Part shown: positions 1 to 12,100 of the stretch, in pieces | How positions within the stretch are numbered: the stretch's first letter is position 1 | How the letters are laid out: each line of letters begins with the position of its first letter | Assembly (NCBI GenBank): GCA_942486035.1 | Contig: CALNXK010000150.1 | Location: forward strand, 259,001-323,000 | Length of the DNA stretch: 64,000 nt | From: Porites lobata | Taxonomy: Eukaryota > Cnidaria > Anthozoa > Scleractinia > Poritidae | Reading direction: 5' to 3' | Position numbers and translations under genes: made by a program | Notes under the pieces: generated by a model | Told to the model about the DNA's origin: nothing | Databases searched by the model: none | Seen by the model: only the letters and a program-made list of their open reading frames with translations

Positions 1-114
1 CTCACAACCTTATCTCTTGACAATGTATGGACATTGTTAGGAGAAAATTGCTGTTGGTCACTATTGGGACATAAAGGGATAACGTACAGGAATTGGAAGG
101 GAGAATTTACTTAC

Positions 115-168
115 AGCACTTCCAGGAGCTCCTGGTTGTCCAGGGGGGCCTGCTGAACCAGTTGGACC
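115..168 (-). CDS. collagen exon 17: six Gly-X-Y triplets, last exon in window
   Basis: A 54-nt exon encoding GPTGSAGPPGQPGAPGSA, with acceptor TTTCAG and donor GTAAGT. The helix is still in phase at its end, so the gene must continue beyond the left edge. Confidence 0.93.
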
Positions 169-3100
169 CTGAAAAGGGTGGCAAAATTAAAAAAACACAT
201 CTAATAAAAATAAACGCATTACCTTATTTCATAAAATAAATAAGTAATGATTTAGAGGTAGTGCATCCACTTAGTCTACCCCAAATTAAAAACACCACCA
301 CCTTACCGTGGTAGAGTGATTTGTGTCTCAATGACCCATAGAGCTATGTAGGCTGGAGTCTTTGACTTCTGATAGGGCCACCCATGCCGAACAGGTCGAA
401 GGATAGAAGAAGATCGGAAACTGGAATGTATGTACGCTGCACCAAAAACCAGCTGAAGGCAAATGGTTGAAAAGGTAAGGGCAGAAGCAGGATGGTGATC
501 ATGGGAGGACGTGAACACTGTTACGGCTAAGTGAGATAAGCGGGGGGGGCCTGTGAAGGCCTTACGTGCCATGAGGCTCTGAGAGGATAGGTGAGGTGAG
601 GTGACATCCACTTGGTGGTTCTTCATCTCCCTGATTCATGATCGAATTGGAATTTGGAAATGTTGGTTTTAAAGGGAACCTCCACTTCAACAAAAAGATA
701 ACTTTAAATCACAGGAAATAACTGTTACAGTCAAGTCAATATAAAATATTTTTAATGAAAGCGTTTGTATCCGAAAGAAATAACTTTTAGATTCGCCTAT
801 TTTTGTTTTCAAATTTTGCGGGCGTCGCCATCTTGAATTATTGTGAAGTGTTACGGTTGCCCTATTGCTGTTAAACAAAAGCTCTTTGTGTCAGAACAAT
901 AGAGCAACCGTAACATGTCACAATTATTCAAGATGGCGGCGCCCGCGAAATTTGAAAGTGAAAATAAGCGATTTTAAAATTCACTTTTCCTGATATAAAC
1001 ACTTCCTTAAGGACAAATTTCGAACAAATTTGTTTATTGACATAATTTCGATTTAAACTTATTCTGTAGTAAGAGTGGAGGTTCCCTTTAAGCCGAGGGG
1101 AAAACCGGGTTACCCAGAAAAAAACTCTCAGTGCAAAGGAGAGAACCAACAACAAACCCAAACAACATGTGGTGTCGGCACCAGGATTTGAACCTGGGAA
1201 CATTAGTACCCTTGCTCCCCAATAATAATTTAGAAAAAGACCTCCTGTAATCATTTTGCCCAAAAAATGGTCAGTGTTATAAATGTACTTCACTGGTTCA
1301 AAATGTTTCAAACTCGCAAGAAATTTTTGTTCATTACAGGTCAAATACCTCTAGTTAAATGGTTAAGATTACATGTACCTAGAATACAGTAAGTGTGTAA
1401 AATTCATAAATTTTAGGCAAAACAGAAGGGGGCTTAACTGTCAAATTATACCCAACAGGTTCTTAAAATCCAGGCTCTTAGTCGAGGGGTTTTACAGTAT
1501 TTGAATCACAGAATGAGGAAATAAATGTAAAAGAGATCATCACAGTTGAAATTTTATCAAACTGTTTGAAAAGCGGGTAAGACAGTTGGTTAGCCTTTCA
1601 TCATCTATTTGTTTTTGCAGTTAGATCATTTAATTCCCATTTTGCATTTCACTGTCGCAATAACAAATATGCTTATTAATTTTCATACCAAGCTTCCTTT
1701 CTCTCCAGCACTTCCAGTTCTTCCGGGGGTACCATCTTGTCCATTTCTTCCCTTTGGTCCCGCTTCACCAGTAGGTCCTTGTTCACCAACAGCTCCTTGG
1801 TCACCTTGTACTCCTAGCTCACCACGGTCACCCTTAGCTCCAGGAAGACCTGAGATTCCTGGGGGTCCAGCTCGCCCGGTTGGACCCTGATAAATCAGAG
1901 CAAAATATAACTAACATTCTTTCAAGAAATCTAATAGAAAGGGTGAAATTAACAAGGAGGCAGAGTGGCCGAGTGGTCAGTGCATTGGACTCGCAATGCA
2001 GCAGTCCTCGGTTCAAGTCCCACCCAAGCCACTTACTGGATTTTTTCCGGTCATCCTGAGTTCAAATTCTCGGCCACGCTTGTAAAGGATTTGGACAAAA
2101 CGCGCGTGAAATTATTCCCTAATTTCACTCGCCACCATTTGATTACACATACTAACAAGAATTTCACTTAATCAACGCTATCCAACCAGATCAGTCAAAT
2201 CCTAAATACTATGCTGGAAGGAGATGGTTTTTCAGCAAAAACTCTTGGGAGAAGCCTATTTAATTGTCAAAATGACTGCTCCAGCCATGGCCTGGCGGTC
2301 AGTTCTGACAAATGGAAAGCGCCTTAGTTTCAAGAAATCCTATGCTGGGCAACCTGCACTTTACTGGCTCACAACATTGGGCTCCTTTCAAATTTTCCTT
2401 AGAGCACAGCCTTCATGCACTTTTCCTGCTTGGCTAAAAGCACTCCGAAGTGAATGACAGGCAGGGTAATATTGTATGGTCAGCGCTTGCAGCCTTTATG
2501 ACATTTGATTTACCTCATTACATTAAATTTTGGTGACACTTTAGTTAAGCGATTTTGAAAAATCCTTATTTAGGGCCACTTTAATTGAGCAACTTTTGTA
2601 AATTTTGGAACATAGGTCACTTAAAACTGAAACTGCGCAACAGTCGTGCGGATTATTTTCCTCATATATTGTCAGGCTTTTCATTTCACTAGGATTCCAC
2701 AGCTCCTTATAACCATGGAAACTGCAGAGTCCAGACGGGAAAGCAAAATTTAATACCAGTGAAGAATCCACTTCAGTTAATTGTCAAGCTGAAATGACTG
2801 AAAAGTGTAAGAGACATCCGATATACATCATAACTGACAGGATGCCAATTTCATGTTGTACTTACTTTAATTTAATTTAGAGACGATTTAAATTTAGCAA
2901 CATAATTTTGGTGCATTTTAATATTTTTATATTTCGTGTAATAAGGAAGTACACATCCAGAAGCAAAAAATGCACTGTAACAGTTGTTAGGAAGTTTAAG
3001 CAACGACGACGATGACAGTAACAAGAACGGCAAAAAGCAATAGGCTTAGATTGGCAAAACATCATTTTTGAACGGGCATCACGCTTTTTTTGAACATTTC

Positions 3101-6100
3101 TTTGCCGTCGTTGCACAACTACAACGTGAAACTACCTAATTTCATGTTTTGTAGAAGACACAAACACAAGCCAACAACTTTCTTTTTCTTTTTCTCAACT
3201 TTGATAAAGTCCCTTAAAATTTAACTCCAGAAAAATTTGCCAACATTTGACAAATTGAACAAGATGGAATCATCGCGATAAAGTTTGAAGTAGCATGAAC
3301 TCACTTTTTAAGTGACGTTTTCGTAGTCGTCATTGTTTTTGCTTAAGCTCCCTGTTTACGTACCGCAGCACCCTGTACACCAGGGGATCCTTCTGGTCCT
3401 CTCTGTCCCTGTGGTCCCTGTCTGCCCTGCTTTCCTTGCACACCTTGCTGTCCAGTTGCACCCTGAAACCACAACAACAACAAATTACTTTAAAAAGCTA
3501 AAACCTGTCTTTGCATCAATGAATTCCACAATGGTACACATTTGTTATTAAAGACTAATTATTTAGGCACTGAAACTGTTTCCCGTTGTCTATTAATTGC
3601 TATGGATGGCAAGGACAGACATGGCTTGAAACGTGAAAACATTGGGCCAAGAGTTACAATTAACTATTGTCCACTGCAACCTTTTTTCAAGAAAAAGACA
3701 CCCCAAGAACTGATATGAACACAAACAAGGAAAGGAAAAAGAGAGCTAGTAAAGACCGTTAGCATCAAGTCCTTTGGGTGACAACGCAAACAGTGCAAAC
3801 AGCAAAGGGTGACACGACTCAAACTGCATTATTGGTTGAAGGCTTTTCCATTATCTAATGATAAGTAATCATTAAATTCGCTGTTGTGAAGAAATGAATA
3901 ATGGTTTTCCGCCGGCTGAGAAAGAAGCAGAAAAGTTTCATGTGTTTTTTGGGTTGTTTTACGATTTAAAGTAGTGCCATAGTTTTGGTTGTTATTGTAG
4001 ATGTGTCCAGTCTCAGTTTTCTTGTCAGCCATTTATTAGCTCGTTTTCTGCTGCAATACTAATATTGTTATTTGTAGTGTTGATATTAAAGCTTGGTCTA
4101 CATGGTGGGCTTGGCATGGCTGCCAGCTGTGTGTGAGAACTGTTCCATTTTATAACTACTCCAACTAAACTGTATTAAAAATAAAATACTTACAGGGGCA
4201 CCATCCATACCGGGGTTACCTGGGTCTCCTGGATCTCCCTATGAAAGAAAGCACAGATGATATTAAAAAGAACCTTGAGCTCCTGAGATTGTGATTTTTT
4301 TCCTTCTCTTTTTGGTTATTACTAGTTCTACTATTAGAATAATATATACCCTCTCTCCTGAGTATCCTTGATCTCCTTTGTTTCCCTTGCTTCCCTGTGT
4401 TCCCTATAGAAATACACATTTGCCAAGGTAAGTTAAGGCAGTTGAACTAGTAATAACAAAGCTAAGATTATAACAACTTCCTCTTCCAAGAGAAGAAATA
4501 AGTTAGGTGGCTCTTGTCATTATCTGCAGTCTTTTGTTGACTCATGCACAACCTCTCCATACTGATCTCCTTACAGTTCCTTAACCCTTTAGGTCTCAAG
4601 AGTGACCAACATCAATTTTCTCCTAACAACATCAGATCATTAAGAGTAAAGGTTATGAGAATTACTAAATTAATTACCAAAGGGAGAACGCTTTGATCTT
4701 ACACCAAAATTAATTCTCTCAATTATTCTTACAAGAAATGTGTGGAGATCAGTCTGTAGAATTTGTATGTGGATTTTGGGGCTTAGAGGGTTATAGAATT
4801 ATTTGAGAGAATTTGCTTAAAGATCAAAGCATTTTTTATTAGGTGATGAAATTTGCCAGTGGCAAAAGACTCGATTCAGAGATATCATTCACGAGAATCA
4901 AACCGAAGTGTTGAGGGAAAGCACCGCACCACTTGGTGAAAAGGCAACTTTAAGGGTAAAACTTTCCAGTGGGAATGTTGAGACGAAAATGAAAACCCTT
5001 CAAAAAGAATTACCGGAACAATAAGACGGTTTTCCTGCCAGATAACAGTCCCGTTCGTCAATTTTCTGTCAGAATAGCAAGGAAAACGTACACAGCCCAT
5101 TCACGGCGAAAAGAAAATCACGTTTTGTGTCAATATATAGCGTGCGTTCGAAGCCCCCACAGTTTTGGTCAGCAGTTTCACCCTAAAAGCCTGCGCTGTT
5201 TACTTACAACGCGGGCTAAAACTGAAACGCTTGTGACAAAGAAGAACTCTAATGGGTATTTTATGGAAAAGTTCAGAAAATCATGAACTTAAGCCAAAAA
5301 TGAAACAAGTAAAAAACCCACGATCGTGAACGTTATTTGGCACTGATCATAATAATATCTAATCAAATGGTACACTCACAAAATTAGAAAACAATATCAC
5401 TTGTTTTTTGTCCAAATTCTAATAATTTCAATTTCACCCGCCACCATTTGATTACACATTCTAACCTTTTCCCTTGATAGAGAAGAGAAGTTGTTACATC
5501 ACGTTGCCATGGTAACCACATTTCTGGATGACGACAAACCAAAAATGTCTCTTAAAAGTTGAATTCACACTGTTTCAAACTTCATCAATCCTATCAAGTT
5601 TCATTTAATTTGTCAAATGTTGGCAAAATTTTCTGGAGTTGAATGCGAAAGGACCAAATCAAAGCTTAGAAAAAGAAAAGAAAAATGTTGTGCTTTGTTC
5701 CTACTCCATAAAGCGGGCCATGTTGCAATCGTGCAACAACAGCTAGGAAATGCACAAAAAAGCGTGATGCACATGCAAATTTGTTGTTTCGCTAATGCAA
5801 ACCCTATTCTTTTTTCCCGTTTAAATTGCCGTCGACGTTGCTAAAGCTCCCCGTTGTTGTGTTCCCGAAATTTTGTTTCCATGGTAATGTGACATCACAC
5901 TTCTCCTCTCTATAGCATATTGACATTGTTAGGAGAAATTTGAAGTTGGTCAACCTTGGAACTTAAAGCGTTAAAACAGACATGTTATATTTTTCCATCA
6001 ATTTAAATATTTTGGGGGATCAGCCAGGACCACATTTAAGTGTTACTTAGCAATACAATGGTGCCAGAGAAGAAGTGGGTTATAATGCCACACAATATTT

Positions 6101-9100
6101 TCCAAAGAAATGAAACATACCTTATCTCCCTTGAATCCTGTCAAACCTGGTATACCAGGCTGACCTGTTTGACCCTAGAAGACAAAAAACTGCAGTCTAA
6201 GAAAACTGAAACTGCTTAATTATGTAACTGACAGGCAAGAGCTACCATACTTTTGTAGGGCAAAAAACGTTTACCGGTCTACCCATCTAAGATGCATGGC
6301 TTTTGCCTTGCACAACTAACGCTCCTGAAGCACTCATCTCAGCGTTGGAAATATTTTTTCTTACTCAAAAGGACATGTGTGCTTTCAATCTTTTATTTTG
6401 AAAGGACATATTAGAAAACACAGTTGACATCATATCATAATTTTCTAAACTACATATTAAATGACCATAGTATTTGCTATATCAGACCACTGCATGATCT
6501 GCCATTTTCACACAGTCATATCACTTGAATGTTAAATTACACACTTCTACAATAATGAATTTCAGTAAAAAAAAGTCTTACTATTAACTCTTTGTCAGAT
6601 AAATTGGTTTCTAATATGCCAAAAGGTCCCAACAGACAGGTCTCAGTCGTTCAAACGCTAGATAGCACTATCCATTGGATAGTCATTATTCAGCGTGTAG
6701 CTGCTAGCCAGCCCAGGCCTGCACAGAAAGGTAAACGTTCGTGCCCTTTCGGGTCAGGTGATCAAGCCGTTAGTTTAAGTTGTATGATTGTTAGCTCGGC
6801 GGGTCAGGATTACTCTGTTCGCTTGTTCAGTGAAGGATTTTGGTTTTTCAGGACAAAAACTATAATAGGCTCACAAGGTATTAGTCTTTCCTTTGGTTTC
6901 CTCTTTTATTTGGTTTATTATTTGGCCTTTTGGAATTTTCTAGTTAAGTTTGTATTCGTATTGCTTACCCGGTGCATTTCCTATCGCAAGTAATTAAGAT
7001 CTGTCAATTGTATTTTCCTTTCTAGTTTTACGTCAACCTTAACTACTTGTCAGTAAAACAACAGCCGTTTTTTGTGTTAGAATTCACCGCAGTTGAGTTG
7101 TTGTCTCAATGTGGTTATATACAGCGGATAAGTATTAGGGAAACCAACTGAGCTATCCAATGGATTCAAGTTGATCCAGTGGATAGTGCTACTGTATCCA
7201 ACTTTTGAACAACTGATGCCTGTACTGTATTTAGGAGATAATAGTGGAGAAAAGGACTTGGGAATCCAAAACGTGTTGTAACAGAGTTGTACAGAATGTT
7301 TTAGTATACATGCAGGAGTAGCCTGAGAAAACAGCTGACACTTCCGGATGCACCAGTGGTATCCCCACAAAATATGTCTGAGAAATGAGTGCAGAAACTC
7401 AGTGTGCAAAGAAAGTGGTGTTTGATAGCCCAGGGCTAGTGGATTTTGCTATTGGGCTAGTGATTTCTATTCTCAACTTGCCAGATGGGAAAATGAATTT
7501 TTGGGGGGGGGATTTAAATTACAGAAGAACTGTAACCAGTGCTCATCAAAATTTTTTTTCGGGCTAGTTGAAATGACGTTGGGGCTAGTACGTGCTAGCT
7601 AGAGCTTGCCCGAATCGCAAGCTGCAAAACTGAACTTCCTTGCACCCTGAGAAACTCCATACTGACAAGGCATCACTACCCAGATCTGGGTAGTGCCTCT
7701 GATTGGATGAAGCAAATTTCCAACGAATCAGAAGCGCTAGCCAGATCTGGGCAGTGATGTGTCATCAGTACGGAAAATCTGTGCTTATTTCTCAGACGTC
7801 AGTTTGAAGGAACACCACTGGTGGCTTCGTGAAATGTCAGCTGTTTTCTCAGGCTAATGCAAGAGCCACTTTGAACAATTAATACAGAAAATACTTACCG
7901 GTGGTCCTTGGGCTCCAGGGTCTCCTTGAGATCCTTTGTCTCCAGGTTCACCCTGTATAACATTTCACAAAGACAAACAAATTGTGTCCAGCTATCAAAA
8001 GTAAATAAATGATGCCACTACTGATTTTTCAGTCACTATAATGGTTATCATTCCACAGAAAAGAACAGAGAAGCCATTCTAGCAAATTGGTATCACTGCC
8101 CTAGAGTGATTGTGGTTGTTGCAACCCCTTATTGCACCACAACGCAGTTTTTATTTTATTTTAACGTAGATATGATATAAGCACTGTCCTGGGACCTATG
8201 ATATCACTGAAAATGGTTGCCATATTGATGGCCATCTGAGATTTCACTGATAACTCTGACTTATACAAATAGTTTAGAAACCAAGTATTTTTCTTGTTTG
8301 ACAATAATATTAAGGTATGTTGTTATAGAAATGAAACATTTCGCAGCTTTGGGAATTGTTTTATAATATTTACACAAAATCATGCAGGAGAATGGAATTT
8401 TCCTCAAAAATGGCTCATCTTTATGCCACACATGACATTATAAAATTATCTCGTGACCAAAGCCACTGACTATCACCAAGGTTTGTGAAATGTATCTGCG
8501 GTATAAATCAACAGCTACATAAAAATTGAGGTTCCCAAAAAATCCTAGATCAACCATACATGTAGGGGTGTGGCATCTGCCACGCCACATCCCGTTATCT
8601 CTTAGGTTGAAGCCATAAGGAATATTATGCACACAAATTTGGAAAATTAAAGGAGCTGCACCACATAATTTATCAAAGTTTAAAAAATTGAAAACTACCG
8701 AAAACTTGAGTGAATTAAGTGCTCAAACTAATTATCAGAAGGAGGGATAAATAACACAGAAAATACAAAAGAAAGCACGATGGACGAACTTTGAAGAAGA
8801 CTGAAATGGATCAGGATTGGGCAAACTTGTTAGCGTAACAGTTTTTCAAAGTTCATTTTTGTCATTAGTAACATTTGATATAATGCTTGTTTGATTGACA
8901 CAGGACTAAGATTTTGTTATGTAAAAGTAGGTTCTTCACTTATATTGAGTTCCATACGTAATTGACAATATTGAAAAAATAAACTGTCCTGCAGCTATGA
9001 CACAGCCCTTTTAATGGACAACAGGGAGATTAAGTAAACGAGAATGGCGACTGCAACAAGAATGGCAAAAAATCCATAGGTTTAGATTGGCAAAACAACT

Positions 9101-12100
9101 TTGAATGCTTTTTTGAACATTTCTTTGCCATCATTGCATGACTATGACGTGAAACTGCCTAATTTCATGTTTTGTGGAGGCCATGAACACAAGACAATGA
9201 CCCTCTTTTTCTTTTTCTGAACTTTGATGCAGTCCTTTAGAATTCATCTTCAGAAAAATTTGCCAACATTACTTGATGAATTGAACATGATGGAATACGC
9301 CTAATTAAGTTTGAATTAAGCAGTGCAAACACACTTTTTAACTGACATTTTCATAACTGTCCCTGTCATTGTTGCTTAAGCTCCCTAATGAAAGATATGA
9401 GGTGTTAGCATAGTTACAAAAGGAAGAAAAAATTATCACGCATTGTTTGTTTCAGCTTCTTACATCTGAACCATCTCCTCCCGGCAATCCGGGTGGACCT
9501 TGCTGACCATTTCTTCCCTGCAAGAGTGAGATGAAAATACAAGGAGGTAATAAAAACAAGCTCTCGTCCAAATACTCTATAAACACCTAAAATCCCATGC
9601 AAAACCCAGAAAGGAAAAAACACAAACACCTTTTGCCATCGTGTGCTCATGAAATGGCAACAGAGGCAGGAGAAACTTGACGGGCACGGAGTGGGGGTGG
9701 TTGCGGGATGGGCGCAGGGGGGCTCGTGGCTGGGTTGCGGGTTGGTAGGCCTGTGGATGTTCTTCCGCCTTGGGGTGTTATTGCAGTTGCAGCCCCCTGG
9801 CCCATGGGCACCCAAGCTCCACTTCAGATGCCAACGTGGGCGTTAAACAGGTTTAGATCTGTGAAATGATCGAACCATGCGATGTCGTGGAATGTCTGAG
9901 TCATTTCAACGGCATTGTTCTCAGTCTTGCATGTATTCTGACAAAACATGGTGGAAAATACCTCTTGAAAACCCCTGGAAATGGCATTTCCAAGACTCTA
10001 AATTTCAAAATGTCCCTAGTTGTCTTGGCCCTCAAGAACTTGTGCCTTTGGTGTGAGTTTCAAAGCCGCCTACTACAGGCCCTACAATTAAAAGTTAATC
10101 ATACCCTAGGTCCTGCTTCTCCAGTGGGACCCGTAGTGCCTCTAGCTCCAGCTGTTCCCTGGTGGTGAAGAAAAAAAATACATTGAGTGTGTATGAAAAT
10201 TAATTTTTTAATAATTTTTTAATATAAACAAGGCTGTGCTCTAGCAGTCAGCCTAAACAATTTGTCTTAGAACTTCTGTAGTTTGAATTCCCCCAAAAAG
10301 TTTCACTTGCTCCTCAGGCAAGTTAAGAACAGAATTCACAATCCCAGCAGCTAAGTATGCTAGCCCATTGGCCCCTGGCTCCCAACTTTTGCTCTCTGAT
10401 GACCAGAAAATCTTAGTTTTTTCATTCTAATCACATTCTGAGCACCCATAATACCGCTCAAAAGTAAGTTGACAGTCACTCACGTCTCGAGACGCGAGAC
10501 TCGATTCTCAAAACTTTCAAGGATCAAGTCTCAAGTTTCGATGATTGAGGATTGAGGATCGAGTTTTAAATTGAGTCGAGAAAGCGCTCTCTCTTTAAGT
10601 GTACACTTACCTTTCATTCTAAAAATCACGGCTCCGTGCATTGGGTGAGACTCGTTCGCTTTCGCGTGAACAAAGCTCGCGCTTTGAAGCGAAAATGTTC
10701 CCTTCTGGTCGCCTGTTAATAGTCCTTTTGAACCTTGCTTTTTAGAAGTGAAGGCGAGATACATATATGTAATAGCTTTCAAAAAGTAAACAACAACGAA
10801 ACAACTCATACAGGAAACGACTGTATTAATATCGCTCGTGAACAGTATACAGCGCTAATTCTTTTTGACTTTCCATCGTTCTTACGTCAGACTAGCGGTG
10901 AAAAGAACCTCTGTTTGAAACTCAAACCTCATTTTTCAACCATAAATCTTCTTTAATCGTTCCAAAACAAGATCACAGACTCACACGCTTCGATCTGAAA
11001 ACTAGATCTTATCCATCTCACAAATCAATACCACGAGGTCTGTCTGTCTGTCTGTCAAACTCCGCATCATGTGACAACTACGTTTCCGATTTTTTGCAGA
11101 GTGCCTGAGCCAGGCTCGTGCATTCCTTGTCACTTTCTGTCATTTGAACAAAACGAGTTTGGACCTTTTTTTCAATACTCAAATGATCGTGTGTTAGAAT
11201 CTCGCCTCAGCAAACAAAGTTTCCGGTGACATCAGCCAGATTTGCATAAAAGCCAGTTTTATAATTCACGGAGTTGCTGAGCCGTGTTTTCGAATGAACA
11301 TGGCAGATGAAAAGATACATAAATTATGTAAAATTGACTAATGGAAAATTTAATAACTCAAATGCTCATGAAAAAGTCGCTTTTTGTTACAAATACAGTT
11401 TTCCATGAAATTATTGTGTGACTACTTGTAGATTTGCATATTTACATACAGTAACAGCGTGACAAGCTACGGTATTGACTGAAATGCGCACGTGAAAATT
11501 TCACTTTCTAGAACAAACGTAGTTTCTCATGACGTTATCAACATTATTTACATACGCCAAACGTGCGACAAGCCACGGAATCGCCAAGTTTTCAAATAAA
11601 ATTATTGAGTGAAAGGCTACATGTCCTAAGCTGCCTTTACACGTAAGAAGTTGAAGCTTGACAAACAAAGCAAATTGAACAACTCAACCGACATAATCTT
11701 CACCAAGATTTGCATAAAACTGCGACAAGCTTAATTGACAGAATGAATTGCTGAGCGGCACCGTTCATCTGTGAAAATTTCGGAACACGGCAAGCAAAAG
11801 GCTACATACACTGTACATGCAGGATAAATCTTCGAAAATGAAAATATTGATTTACACTTATTGAAAGCTTGCCAAACCCCGACAATTCAAACAGTTACAG
11901 AACACCACATCGCAAGCACTGATCGACGGTGCGAATATCTGAATGGCTACATGACTGTATACCATCGTTCTTACACAAAACCTGGCTTCTTGGATCCTCG
12001 ATCCTCGATCATCGAAACTCGAGACTCGATCCTTGCGTCTCGAGACTCGATCCTCGCATCTCACACTCGAAGCATTCAAGCTTCGAGACACGAGCATAGA

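Noticed and set aside
1609..1890. Plus-strand Pro/Ser-rich ORF
   Set aside because: It is the antisense of collagen exon 16 (Gly-X-Y read backwards gives Pro-rich sequence). The same holds for plus ORFs at 3333-3551 and 15073-15288.
1956..2031. Functional serine or leucine tRNA
   Set aside because: It has A and B boxes and an anticodon-like hairpin, but the acceptor and T stems do not pair and a SINE body follows.
9643..9846. Gly/Trp-rich ORF on the plus strand, with an overlapping minus ORF at 9414-9815
   Set aside because: It lies in a GC-rich intron patch; the minus ORF only partly overlaps collagen exon 10 and reads the wrong frame.
9866..10168. Pair of similar ORFs here and at 24333-24614 (minus)
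   Set aside because: Their similarity is explained by a shared interspersed repeat; neither has domain matches or gene structure.
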